From Pelodera strongyloides (taxonomy: Eukaryota > Nematoda > Chromadorea > Rhabditida > Rhabditidae), in NCBI GenBank assembly GCA_036852015.1, contig JAANDG010000080.1, positions 186,001-250,000 of the forward strand: a stretch of DNA of 64,000 bases. The letters run 5' to 3'. The first letter of the stretch is position 1. Each line of letters begins with the position of its first letter. Of this stretch, positions 47,340 through 59,008 are shown piece by piece. The notes beneath the pieces were generated by a model. The model saw only the letters and a program-made list of their open reading frames with translations. It ran no database searches and was not told where the DNA came from. Both the position numbers and the translations under genes were made by a program.

Positions 47340-50300
47340 GCAAATCTTCCAATTCGTTCTTCGGTATCCACGTTGGCTCTTGGGACTGGGAAAGAGGTGT
47401 GTTGCTTTGCACTCTTGTATTGAAACTGAATTGAGATCGTATAAGGGTCTCCCGTGTGGCCGTATGCACGAACACCAAGATCCTCCCTGGGTGGGAGGAT
47501 CCCGGTGTAGCAAAGGTATGTTTGATTCCTGAAAGTCTTTGTTTGGTTCTTGTCTTTGAGTTGAGAAGTTTTGAGAAACATTTTTATTGCGGGTTTGCGC
47601 GTCGGCGTCGGGTTGCGTGGGCAACAAGGCTGTACATACCTGTACCTACACATCTGATTTTAATGTCAACTCCTTTGTGGAGAGGGGTGTGATTTGGGTG
47701 GACTAATTTGCATATAAAGTATTGAATTATCTTTGGAAATGTTGGTGTTTATGTTACTGCGACTACTGAGATTATTTTTGTGCGTCGCATCGAGCGTGAA
47801 GGCTTGTTTTGTTTGTTTGCGACCAGTCAACTTTTACTTTTTGATTTTGATGTTTGAATTGAATTGCAGAATGAAAATGATGGTTCTTCGGCCGGTACTT
47901 GCGAAACTCCCTCTGTTGTGACTCCTATTGAGGTTTGTTCATCAAGCTAGAGCAGCTTTTTTGAGATATTCACTCTTTTCGGTGGGAGTAATGTCTAATT
48001 TGCCTTCACAACGGTGAGAAACATGATAAATAAAATGCAAATGGTTGGTTTTGTTTTTGGTTTTTCGTGCAATTCCCGATACGTCTTATTTGTGAGTTTG
48101 TGGTTGTTTAGCCCATTCACCTAATGCTACTATTTGACGAGTGAAGTGTCGTTGTTAAGTCTAATTGAAGATTTTGCAGAATGAGTCCATATTGGCCGCA
48201 CCAGCGTCTTCTACATCATCTCCACAATCTACCTCGGCTAGCGCTGGCAGACCTACGTGTCAGCAGCAGAAGGCCCAGACGGTTTGATACTTTTCTATTT
48301 GTTTTCCCGTTGAGTTGTTTGGAATTGCGCGCCCGCAATGCCAATTCTGTGTTCTTTCACTGAAGCTATTTTCTTGTATGTGTGAGCGTGAGTGCCGTCC
48401 ATTCCTGTGTTACTTGTAAAGATGCAGTGTGTAGTGGAGATGAAGTGCGGGTGTCTTCATACACAGTTCTACTATTTGATGAGTAGATGATTGTAACGTG
48501 GTAGGAAGAAGTCTAATTGAGTATTTTGCAGGGTATACGTGTGCAAAATACTTATCGAGCTACCACTACTGTTGTCACAAGTCAGAAGGTTCGATGCTTT
48601 TCTATTTATTTTCCATTTGAAATGTTTGTGTCTCCGTGCCTATCGTAATAAAGTACCGTAGTTCCAATCAGTTAAGCAGCAAAATGATCCGTTCTACAGT
48701 GATACTAGTAAGCTAGTGATTTATAATGATTACACACGCGCGCACGCGTGTCTGTGTGTGTTTTTGGCTGATAGTGAACTGAACTGAACTGAGCCTACTG
48801 TGCTTGTTGACACACTGTGCACAGTGTTCCACAATTCTACAAGAAACTTATTAGTGGTTATATATGTTTGTATTTGGAAAGTTGATTTGTCTCATGATGA
48901 CAACGCGGCCCTTGTCCATGAGCAAAAGAAGAACGCGATGGCGGATCTAGAGGTCGAGAAGCAGAACGCCGTGAAGCGCAAGCTTGAGTCCGAATCGGTC
49001 GTTATGAAGAAATCGGAGGCAAGTTGTCTAAGAGTAAATGGTTTTTTAACAATAAGTAAGCATCTTCAAGGGAATCCTTACGGAGTTACCCATAAGAAAG
49101 GTTTCCCTTGTTTCGGATCGTGCAATTCTACTGTTTTCCTATTAAGTTGGTTTTGTTTTTGGTTTTCCGTGCAATTGCCGATACGTCTTATTTGTGAGTT
49201 TGTGTTGTTTAGCCCTTTCACCTAATGCTACTATTTAGTGAAGTGTCGTGAGTGCTGCCCATTGCCGCCCATTCCTGTGTTACTTGTAAAGATGCAGTGT
49301 GTAGTGGAGATTAAGCGTATATGTATACATTTTGCAGAGTGAGGTTGGCCCGTCGCCGGCGGTTTCGTCTAACCCGAAAACTGCGTCTACTTCTTCAACT
49401 GTGAAGGTTTGATGTTTTTTCTATTGCTTCCCAGTTCAGTTTGCGCTCAAGTAGTCAAGTACCACAGTTTCGCGGTTCTACAGTAATCCTGGTAAAATAA
49501 TATTTAAGGTACTGTAATGATAGTTCGGGTAAATTCGGGTCACAATTTTTCACACTCCGTCAAGGGCTTTTGAGCTTGTGTTTATATATTTTTGTGTTTA
49601 GTGCAAAGATACAAAGGACAAGGCCAAGACGCATAGCGGGGATTCTAATCTGTACGTGAACTATTTGGATGTGGGCAGGAAGGTGTGTGTTGGAAAGGCC
49701 CAGGATTACAAGAAACGACAGACAAAGAACAATATTGAGGCAAGTTTTGAATTAGGATAATCATTGTATGTTGATTTCATGACCCACATGAACTGAAACG
49801 CTTGCGAATTTGCTTAGAACACGAGTCTTAATATGCAAACTAGTATAATTCACCTCCCACCGAAGTCATGTACCACCTCCCCAAAATTTTGAGATTCGGC
49901 CCTAATTTGTGGCCTGCGCCCTAATCATTGTAAGCGCAAACACGCGCACTTGCGTTGCTTGAATAACTTGTAAATCAACATGATGGACTGTTTGCGAAAC
50001 GTGTATTGGAGATTTACGTGTCTTCTTTCCAAGTGCTTGTGTAGGTTTTTATTGTGTTTTGGGTTTACAGTTTGAGCTGGCCAGAGTATTTTTTATTGGG
50101 TTTACAGTTTGGGTTGGCCATGCTTACCGGCTTTCTGACACTGAGCCATATTAAATGAAACGCCTTGCGACTTTGTTGTTACATCTTGTTCTAAGCGGAA
50201 TTATACATGATAGGTGCAACTGAATCGCTGTGCCTCGTGTGCATAATTGCATACGAAGAACCAACATAGTACACAGGCGTAGATTCATACTGAATAACAT

Positions 50301-51640
50301 AAAAATGACTAGTTGTCCTACGTGTTATCTTTTCAAACTGGTTGTCGTGATTGTTGTGTGTGACGGGTCGGGTCGGTCTGTAAACAAATGTTACGTAGAA
50401 GTTAGATGTTCGTAATTCAGGAACACGACGATAGTCTACTCGAGCTGGCGCGAGGTCTGGATTCGTGTGAATCCGCACTGTTTGAAAACGTAAGTATTTT
50501 GTTCTAAGTTTTTTTTTCACTTTGTAGTGTGGTAGCAGTTTCTTATCACGTCGTCATTGATTGTGTGACAGAAAACTGTTTATGAACTGGTTCCGCACTA
50601 TTTTTTTTACATAGTACATTGAAGAACTGCATCCAACCGCATTCGTAGTATTGCAAACATGGGACGCGTGCTTATGAGACATCTGACTGGAAATGCAGTA
50701 CTGTGTTAGCACACGACGCACACGTCACAAACCATGTTCCATACCGCTTTAAAGTCTGTCCGAATGAACTGAAATGTCTGTACTTTGGGGACTAAAGAAT
50801 GAACAGGATGATGCGATGTCGGACGACGACATGCCCCTTTCCTCGTTGCTCAATGGGAAGAGGGCTGGATCAAGTACTCGTACGGGAGTACGTTTTTTTT
50901 ATAAACGTTTGTTTGTTTGTTTATTTACGCCTGAAGACGAACAGGTTGTCATTGTTTTTTAATGTGTGCCACGGACTAAATGTGCATCAGTTTCCGAAGT
51001 GGCACCTCCGCGATGCCTAAGAGAGTACAATAATGATGTTCTTAATTTCAGGTTAAGAAGCCACCACAGGTCGAGTCAACGCAATCGGGACTGCGCCAGT
51101 CCAGCAGGGTACGAATGCCGGTCGTCAGGTTTGTTAATAATAATTTATTTGCTTTTGATAATAGTCCATTGTTGCTAATAGGCTGTCTCGTGGTTTGAAC
51201 ATGGTTTATTGATCCAAGTCCAAACACTGAAGAAATGGACAATCATACATACTCTAAGTGCGAATACTTTGCAAGGGTCCTAGCTCCTATTTACAAGATT
51301 TTAACTACATTTAGACCCTTTTTAAAATTAATGAATGCGAAAGAGACTTATGAAAGTATAGTGAAGTTAACAAACTTATACTTTCAAGGTATAGTAACAT
51401 GAATACACAGGATACTTATGCGCTGTACTTAAACATGTAATATTTAGATTCGCGGTTCAATGTGATGCCCCGCCTAAAAAGAAGGTAAAAGTGGACGACA
51501 AGTTCAGTGGGGGCAAGAAGCCCGAGAGCAAGGAGGCAGCCACCATTAGAATTAGAAGGCTCGAAGCCGCTCTTGAAGAGGCCCGGGCGGCGATTGAAGC
51601 CACGAACGGGAAGAATGCAGCAAATATATCCAAGGCCTAG
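47340..51640 (+). CDS. Uncharacterised modular nuclear-like protein gene(s)
   Basis: Not recognised. Inferred exons: 47340-47396, 47870-47932, 48180-48281, 48532-48588, about 48923-49018, 49338-49406, 49602-49739, 50421-50489, 50807-50887, 51052-51128, 51448-51640 (stop). All junctions are phase 0 except the last (phase 2), and all are open. Early exons are Ser/Thr/Pro-rich. Exons 5 and 7 are Lys/Glu-rich and both end GAG before GCAAGT, i.e. GC-AG introns; using the nearby GT instead gives stops. The end has SSRVRMPV, PPKKKVKV (like a nuclear localisation signal) and a short coiled coil. No first exon was found, and an ATG at 50774 in frame with exon 9 could mean that 50774-51640 is a separate gene. 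Intron pieces are shared between modules. Confidence 0.5.
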
Positions 51641-52413
51641 GGTGTAGTCTGTATTGTTAGAGTCAGGTTAGCATTTTTTGGGTTTAGTTTAGCTCTTGGT
51701 GGATAGTGGCACGTTGTTTGGTTTCCAAGTTGGTATATGAATTCAAAGCATGAGTCCTGCAAAGTCATTGGTGAAAAGCATGATGTAAGCTACAGTACTC
51801 GATGGTATGGTATTACTAGTTGGCTCTTGTAGGTGGTAAATTTTTTTGTCAACTTGGATCTGAACTTGTCTTTATTTTTGTCCGGTTTTTTTTTATTTGT
51901 ATGCCTCTAATCTTAAAAGCAGTACGGTTAATTTGTGGTCTGAGCCTGGGCATTGCGCTTATAATTTACCGGTACCAGTTGTATGTGATCTCTCCATTGT
52001 GTTTATGCATACGAGTACGTTTTCTCTGTTACCTGTGTTAGCAGTTTGTGACGAGTCTCTACTGGTGATATTGGCTATTTTTTTTCATTTTGTTGTGCCC
52101 GTTTGTTTATCTGTGCCATGAGTATTCGACTATACATTAAAGTATGCCTTATTTATTTTGTACCCTTTACGTTCTTTTATGCATTCGTGCTTTCATTCAA
52201 CTGGATCTTTACTTGCTTAGATATTACCGTTTTGACATACCCGTATGTTGTTATAACATATGTATACCTGTATGTTGTTTGAACATTTTTGTTCGTAGGG
52301 GTCCAGTAATATATTTATATTTTGTTTGATACCGCCCGATTGTGAGTAATTGAGATTATTGAAAATGAGCCAAAATTATTGCTTCTGTGAATAGTTCGTA
52401 CGTTTGCAATGTC

Positions 52414-52647
52414 TGATAGAGTATTTATGTTAAGTTTTCGCGCACTTTCGCATGCGAAAGTATCATCCATGTTATTGCAGTTTCTATAGTGGGAAACTAG
52501 TGGAATTTTACATACAGTAAGAAATTTACATACCCTGCGGCGTGTTTTGCATACATCTAATGTAAAACTGCGCGAAAATGGAAAAGTGAACTTGGATGGT
52601 ACTTTCGCGGCGAATTTGCACGCAAGTGTAACATAAATACTCTATCA
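52414..52647. mobile_element. 234-bp inverted-repeat MITE
   Basis: Perfect ends TGATAGAGTATTTATGTTA and inverse. The interior has paired ACTTTCGC/GCGAAAGT words. No ORF. Confidence 0.7.
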
Positions 52648-53683
52648 TTATATATCCTGTGCATCGTTTTCAGATTCTTATAAATTTGCATGTTTTTTTT
52701 ACTCATTTATCGCATGTTTTGATCTTGGTCCGCGTGAATAATTTTTACTTTGCGCATAAACTATTTAGACCAACTATATGTTTTTGTTCTGTTACATTGT
52801 ATTATAGTACGTCATGTGGGTTGGGGGTTTATGCCATGTGTGCAGTAGGTGCCATGTGTGCAGTAGTATGTCATGTGGGTTGGGGGTTTATGCCATGTGT
52901 GCAGTAGGTAGTAACATTATTGCTTGTATGCTACAAAGATGAACTACAGTAATAGGGCAATTACTTGGAAGGTACAATAGTGGTACTAAACTAATAGTGT
53001 ATTTGCTTGGAAGCTACAGTAGAGGGTTGTTCTTTGGAATCTACAGTAATGGGTTATGGTTTGGAAGCTACAGTAATGGGTTATGATTTGGAAGCTGCAT
53101 CTTATGGGTTATGGTTTGAAAGCTACAGTAATGGGTTATTGCTTGGGCTTGGTTTTCACTTGGTATATGTTAGGGTGACTACAATAAGCCGTGGTATGCA
53201 TTTACATATGGATAAGTATGGAACCTAATGTATGGTGAGTGTTTTTGATGGAATGTCTAAGGTGATTTTGTACCGTAGTGTTGCTTCATAATAGGGCAAC
53301 TAACATAAAAAGATTGTATAGTTTTACTGTAGCCGGGGTGTAGTTTTCGAGTAGTTGATTTGAAAACCATGTCGCGCATTTGTATTAATTGTTATGCTCA
53401 AACTTACAAACTACAGTGGGAGAAGATGTAATACGGTAAGTGCTTGTGATGGATTTTCGGTAATGATTAGGTGTGTATTTGAATGCAGTGTTTGTGTATG
53501 CTTTCGTGGGTAATTTAAGCATACAAAAAAGTGTACCTTGTGTTATAATTAAACTAACTATAGCAGAAACAGTAATATTAGTAGATAATATAAGGCTTTG
53601 AATTTCTATGTATTACTCGTATTATGTGTGACTCCTTTGAACCCTACTATATATCTAGGTTTAAGTTGCAGCCTTGTGTTCTT

Positions 53684-53735
53684 ATGGTGTCCCGAGGGTA
53701 TCTGCGTGTACGGAGGGTATCTGCGTGTCCCGAGG
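53684..53735. repeat. Three copies of a GAGGGTATCTG word
   Basis: GTGTCCCGAGGGTATCTGCG is followed by two more variants in direct order. The same word occurs in the spacer of the fold-back at 2217-2666, so this may be a relic of that family. Confidence 0.5.
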
Positions 53736-53904
53736 GTATCTGACCCGATAAAAGGAAAAAAATTGATCACTAATTCTCGTGAGCCCGTTATTATGCTTTC
53801 CAGTTTGTACCTGCACCTGCAGATCGCAGTACTGCATTCTGGTTTCTCTTTTCCTGCACTTTTTTGTTCGTACTATTGATTGCACTTGTGCAAAGTGCAA
53901 ACCC

Positions 53905-54610
53905 AATAACTTTTTTTCAGAAATTTTCTAAATATGTCCCCAATAGGATAGCGATGATGCTGTGTCGAAAAAGGGGTTCATTGTGGGTGCCGGTGGGGCC
54001 CGCCAAGGTCCAATTTGGTCCCAGGTCCAAAATTATAAAAATGCTGAAACTTCTCCGCAATGTATAATTTATAACACTGGTAGTCATTAAGTATGTTATT
54101 TTTTGAGACTAAATGTCCGATTTCTCTGGAGAAAACCATGCGGAGGAACCCCCGACTCAATCTACCATTTCTGGCACCCAGACCCAGTCGCCGCGGAATA
54201 TGGAATATCACCTTTTGTAAATTCATTCCCTCGTTGCATAGTGCATCTTGTTACCTATGCTTACTTGTGTTATGCAGACTTGTTGTTATTGCTATCTGTT
54301 ACTAGGATAAATATGCTGTGTGTGTCGCATAACGACGTCGATCGATTACTAGCTGCTGCGATACGAAACTACGCCGAATAAGCCCAAATAGCCTTACCAC
54401 CTGAAATAACATGCTTAATGAGCACCAGTGTTAAAAATTGTACACTGTGGAGAAGTTTCTGCGAATTTAATAATTTTGGACCTGGGACCTAAATGGGCCT
54501 TAACTGACCCCAACGGTACTGAGGCCCACAGTGAACCGCTTTTTCGGACTCAGCATCTTCGCTAACCTTATGGGGACCAGTTTTAGAAAATTTCAGAAAA
54601 AAAAGTTATT
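53905..54610. mobile_element. 700-bp fold-back element
   Basis: Arms of about 165 bp run from AATAACTTTTTTTC inward through CCCCAATAGG and GCGATGATGCTG, and in inverse from AAAGTTATT at 54610. The spacer of about 370 bp holds no convincing ORF. Confidence 0.65.
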
Positions 54611-54951
54611 GTGCATAAGTTCAAGAGTACTAGCTAGTACCATCAATCTATTGTTCATCGTTTTTGAATTCAACAAAAGAAACTGGGGTCTCGAATTTTT
54701 CGCCGGTGTACATATCTCATGTGCCCATTCCCATTATCCAAACACAGTTACATGATCCTATCTTTTTGACTACATAGGTTCAGTTTTCAGTTCTTAACTT
54801 GAAATGGATATGGATATGGCGCTTATGTTCTCATTTGGCGCTGGAATATTTTCACCGTTGTCGCTTGTGATTGAAGTTTTCCGTTGCCTCCGCTATGTTA
54901 AATTTTGTTCTATTATTTGTTTGACGTTGTTACTTTCATAGATTCCGGAAT

Positions 54952-55845
54952 ATGCCCACGTCAAGCCAGAATCCTTCCGGTCTCCTTCGCCAGGCCCAGC
55001 CGCATGTTACAAATAATGATGGTAAAAGGTAAGTTTTATGGGCTCGTTAATTGGAAGTAAGCTAGTTTTTATAAAGGGGTTTCAGAAAATGCCGTACTGT
55101 ACACATGTACTCACTATTCTTTTGATTACCCGTTGATTTGTGATTTTGTTTTTGGTATGCTTATCGAGGATTTGGGCTTTTTGCAGGTGTCGTTACAGTC
55201 ACATTATCTGTAATTCTGTGAAGAATTCTTTCCATCCAATTTACGCGCGTACACTGTCTTTTCGTTCGAAAGGTTTTTACCTACTTACACTTCAGGGCTT
55301 CTGGCACTTCTACGAAGACTGGTATCACAAAACGACGTAGGTCTTCGAGGATCAAGAAGCCGGTGATGAGGTTTCTATACAGCTTCGATGTACGACGAAA
55401 ACCACACAGTCATACCCTACAAGTGAAAATACTTAAATAATTCGTAGTTCCAAGTTCCTACTTACGAAGATCGAAACTATGTGCAGATGGTTTCCTGCAA
55501 ATACGAACATACTTAGTTATTGTGCTTAAATATATCATATTTAGGTTCCAAGTCGACGACCCAAGGCAGAAAACGAAGAGACTTGGAGATGATGTCAAGA
55601 AGGCCGAAGACGAGTTCGCGCAGACTCAGGTCGAAATGGATGAGGCGAACGCCAATTTGTCCGAGGCTGAGGTCCAACTGGCTGAAGCGGAAGCCAAGGT
55701 GTCTGACAGCCAGGAGGCACTTCTGAAGGCTATGGAGGAGGCTTGCAGAGCTGCGAAGAAGAATCGCAGAGCTGCGAACAGGGCGCTCGAAACTAAGTAC
55801 AAGAAGAGTCGAGAGCTAACCAGAGCTCGTTCCAAGAAGACTTAG
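54952..55845 (+). CDS. Small basic coiled-coil protein, modular family member
   Basis: Not recognised. Exons 54952-55028, 55296-55370, 55545-55845, both introns phase 2, about 150 aa. The ATG lies 10 bases after a TTTCATAG acceptor, fitting trans-splicing. Residues 1-26 are Ser/Gln/Asn-rich; the second exon is strongly basic (TKRRRSSRIKKPVMR). The third exon, after an R|F junction, encodes a long Ala/Glu coiled coil (about residues 60-130) and a Lys/Arg tail. The SSR-x3-PV-x-RF motif and the R|F phase-2 junction match 51052-51640, so the two genes are paralogues. Charge pattern suggests a nuclear or nucleic-acid-binding protein; that is inference. Confidence 0.65.
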
Positions 55846-56619
55846 TTATATCATTTGTCCCCCCCCCCCACCTCTATTTTTGTGTGAACATCTACGCGCT
55901 TTGTTCTTTCCGGTACCTTTATGTTGTACTGTAACATGAGTTTGTGGTGTTTTAGCAATGTTTACCAAATTACCGTAGTTATTTTGAGCACGGTTCAGAT
56001 ATGTCCATTTTGTTAGATGATTAGATCATAGGAAGATCTACCTACCTTCCGCATGTGAATTGTGAATGACGCTTTATATGTGAAAATATGCAAAAATACT
56101 TTACCAAAAGCGAATAATTTGAATTCCAACTCAGGGGGTGAACAAGTAGAAAGGTAGTTCTACTTAACTACCGCGGGATTATGAAACGTGTGGTGATATG
56201 CCTGCAGACCCCTGCAGTATATGTAAAGATATAATATGCAAATATTTGCCGAAATAATTTGCATACTCCCGATCGGGAAGCAGCTGTATGAACACATTTC
56301 GTGATCCTACGGTAATTAAGTAGAACTACTTGTCTACTTGTTCACTCCCAGAGTTGGAATTCAAATTATTCGGTGTTGGTAAAGTATTTGTCTCTATTCT
56401 TTACTAAATACAAGTAAATTCGAAGAAAAACGACGATTTTGTAGTGACTGCGATCCTTTAATGTCGATCCGCATAGTGAACAATTGATGAAATCAATTTA
56501 TTCCTATAAAGAATATTAATTACATTCCTTCTGTCGATCAAGATTCGACTGCACGATTGTTGTCGTGGATGGCATTGTATCTTTTCCATTCTGTTCACTA
56601 TACTATATCTTTACTTTAG
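55846..56619. other. Spacer with MITE
   Basis: 3' UTR and spacer with a C10 run at 55,860. It contains the element at 56095-56388. No gene. Confidence 0.4.
56095..56388. mobile_element. 294-bp inverted-repeat MITE
   Basis: Arms of about 100 bp, AATACTTTACCAA and GAATTCCAACTC at the left, inverted at the right. The spacer is AT-rich. Confidence 0.7.
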
Positions 56620-56724
56620 TTGAACGACGCAGTCGCAGTGAGCCAGGCCAATTTGGACGCTAAGGTGGCCGATGCGCAGGACATTCAAACTCACAAGGCT
56701 AAGAACATGGGAAACATGGCGGAG
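56620..56724 (+). CDS. Orphan coiled-coil exon
   Basis: An open 35-codon stretch between CTTTAG and GGTTTG, Ala/Asp/Gln/Lys-rich (AVSQANLDAKVADAQ). It resembles the coiled-coil exons of the neighbouring modular genes, but its gene start and end are not identified. Confidence 0.4.
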
Positions 56725-57049
56725 GTTTGTAACTGAGTGTAAAACTGTTTGGCTTGGTGTCCAATTCGTATTTTTTGACAATTGGTATATTTTTTATGTC
56801 TAGATGCCGTTCTGTGGTGAACAGAACTCAGTTCACTTGCCCGTCGATAAGTCTGATTCTATTATTATATGCATAACGCCACAATGCGGAAACCAATAAG
56901 TTAAACGTACAAAGTTCGCTTTAATCTGGTAAAGCGAGCACCGAGCACGTGTGCCTCATTCCCAATTTTGTTTAAAAATTCCATTATTTCGTCTGTCGTG
57001 GTCGTGCTTTGACGTGCGGTTCAACAGTTTATCTTCTGGTTCTTTTCAG

Positions 57050-58270
57050 ATGCCTAATGCGAGCAAATTCGCGAAGACTTCGTCATCGTCTTCTCAAAAT
57101 GCTAATGCAGTTCCTGTGAATGGAGTCAACACACCTAAAGTTCGTTTCTTTTCTGATGTTGCGTTAGGCGAGACTGTCAAAAGCAATAGTTCAGAACTTG
57201 AATAGCACTACATTGTCATCTACCTCTTTTGTTGCATAGCATAGTCTCTGCCCAAACCATTGCATTGCTACTACTAGCGCAAAACTAATATTTGCAAGCT
57301 CTCTCATTCGCCATGACCCAAGATATCACTACGTTATCAAGATTTGCTACCAATTTCACTACCAATTTGCACTGTTGTGAGAAAGGCGTATGTTATAGAA
57401 AGGGACTGAATCGGATTAAAATGTGCGAACAAAAACGGTTGTCTATTTGGTTTCCCATTATGTTGGTGTTGATTTGAAATCTATTTTAATGGGATTTCAC
57501 AGGCTTACTCTACCATGATGAGAAAAGCGCATTCCGTATTTTTTATTCACTTTAAAGCGGCGGTCTGCGTGGTTTCTGAAAGTATGTCGGACAGTTCTTT
57601 TCCGTGTTTCGTATGCGTATTGTATTTGCACTGAAAACACCACATAGGAAATGATTTTGCAGAAATCTGCCGGTCTGTCTTCCCCTTGTCCTGAGACTTC
57701 GCCGATTATTGCTGTGTCTGTCTCCAATGATCCAAGGCCACAACATCTGGTTTGTTTATTTACTGTTTGTTTTCCAATTGAATTGTTTTGTTAGTCGTCG
57801 TAAATTAATTATACACTACATCATCCTTTTGTTAGGAACCCAACCTTCCCTTCCCTCGGCTAGGGACGTGGGACCAATTTGCATTGTTATGACAAAAGCG
57901 TTATGTTATAGACAGGGACTGAATCGGATAAAAAAGGCGGGAACAAAAACGCTTTTCCATTTGGTTTCCCATTGTGTTGGTGTTGATTTGAAATTTATTT
58001 TATTAGGATTTCACAGGCTTACTCTACCATGATGAGAAAGACGCATTACGTATTTTTTATTCAATTTAAAGCGGCGGTCTGCGGTCTGCGTGGTTTCTGA
58101 AAGTATGTCGGACAGTTCTTTTCCGTGTTTCGTATGCGTATTGTATTTGCACTGAAAATACCACATAGGAAATGATTTTGCAGAAACCTGCCGGTCTGTC
58201 TTCCCCTTGTCCTGAGACTTCGCCGATTATTGCTGTGTCTGTCTCCAATGATCCAAGGCCACAACATGTT
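57050..58270 (+). CDS. Ser-rich modular gene with duplicated exon (partial)
   Basis: Not recognised. The ATG at 57050 immediately follows TTTTCAG. Exon 1 (57050-57139) is Ser/Asn-rich (KTSSSSSQNANAV). Then come two copies of an 87-bp phase-0 exon, 57663-57749 and 58184-58270, which encode 29 residues differing at two positions (S/P and L/V). Introns are near-identical over about 500 bp. The next unit lost its exon and carries an LTR element, so the downstream end is not found; the gene may be broken. Confidence 0.5.
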
Positions 58271-58507
58271 GTTTGTTTATTTACTGTTTGTTTTCCAACT
58301 GAATTGTTTTGTTAGTCGTCGTAAATTAATTATGCACTACATCATCCTTTTGTTAGGAACCCAACCTTCCCTTCCCTCGGCTAGGGACGTGGGACCAATT
58401 TGCATTGTTATGACAAAAGCGTTATGTTTTATAGACAGGGACTGTATCGGATAAAAAAGGGGGGAACAAAAACGCTTTTCCATTTGGTTTCCCATTGTGT
58501 TGGTGTT
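57362..58507. repeat. Tandem units of about 515 bp (exon plus intron)
   Basis: CCAATTTGCA-TGTTRTGA starts units at about 57362, 57874 and 58395, each with an exon slot and intron sequence. A further unit resumes at 61384 after the LTR insertion, and another partial one at 61575. Confidence 0.8.
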
Positions 58508-59008
58508 TGTTGTGAACTTTCACAACCTCCTTTAGTTAATTAATCTAATTGTCTGTTGTTACTTACCGTAATCCATGTGTTTAAATTCCCGCTAACAATT
58601 GTCTAAGCCATTTCACGTAGGTATTAGAACTACCTGCACATCACTAATTAGTTGACCTAACACCAAGGTTCTCAGTTTGATTGTATTGTTGCACTATTGC
58701 GATTGTGGCTTTGTGCCTATTGTGCCCTTGTGGCAGTCTACCGGCCTGCGGGCCCGTCTGCTTTGTCAGACTCGGTCTACTCGAATCTTCTAGAGTAGTT
58801 ACCGTAACCATGCCTTATATTCCGGGACGAATCTTCTAGTCCCTAGCCTTAGCTTATATTGTGGGTTATGTACCCAAGAGACCTTGAACGTTTTACATTG
58901 TGTTTATCTAACTAATAATAAATACTTTTAACACTCGTGCAAGTGCTTACATTCCTGGCGTTGGAGCCTGAGACAGTACATCTCCGCAAGCTCTGTACTG
59001 TTTCGTTA
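58508..59008 (+). repeat. 5' LTR of the non-autonomous element (501 bp)
   Basis: Direct repeat of 60874-61383, with a few substitutions and small indels. Confidence 0.9.

Larger units (their letters stand above)
51641..54951. other. Spacer between modular genes
   Basis: No gene is recognised. Besides the elements listed separately, 52,806-52,915 has a 60-bp duplication (CATGTGGGTTGGGGGTTTAT), and 53,005-53,135 has five imperfect 24-27-bp repeats of GGAAGCTACAGTAATGGGTT. Confidence 0.4.
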
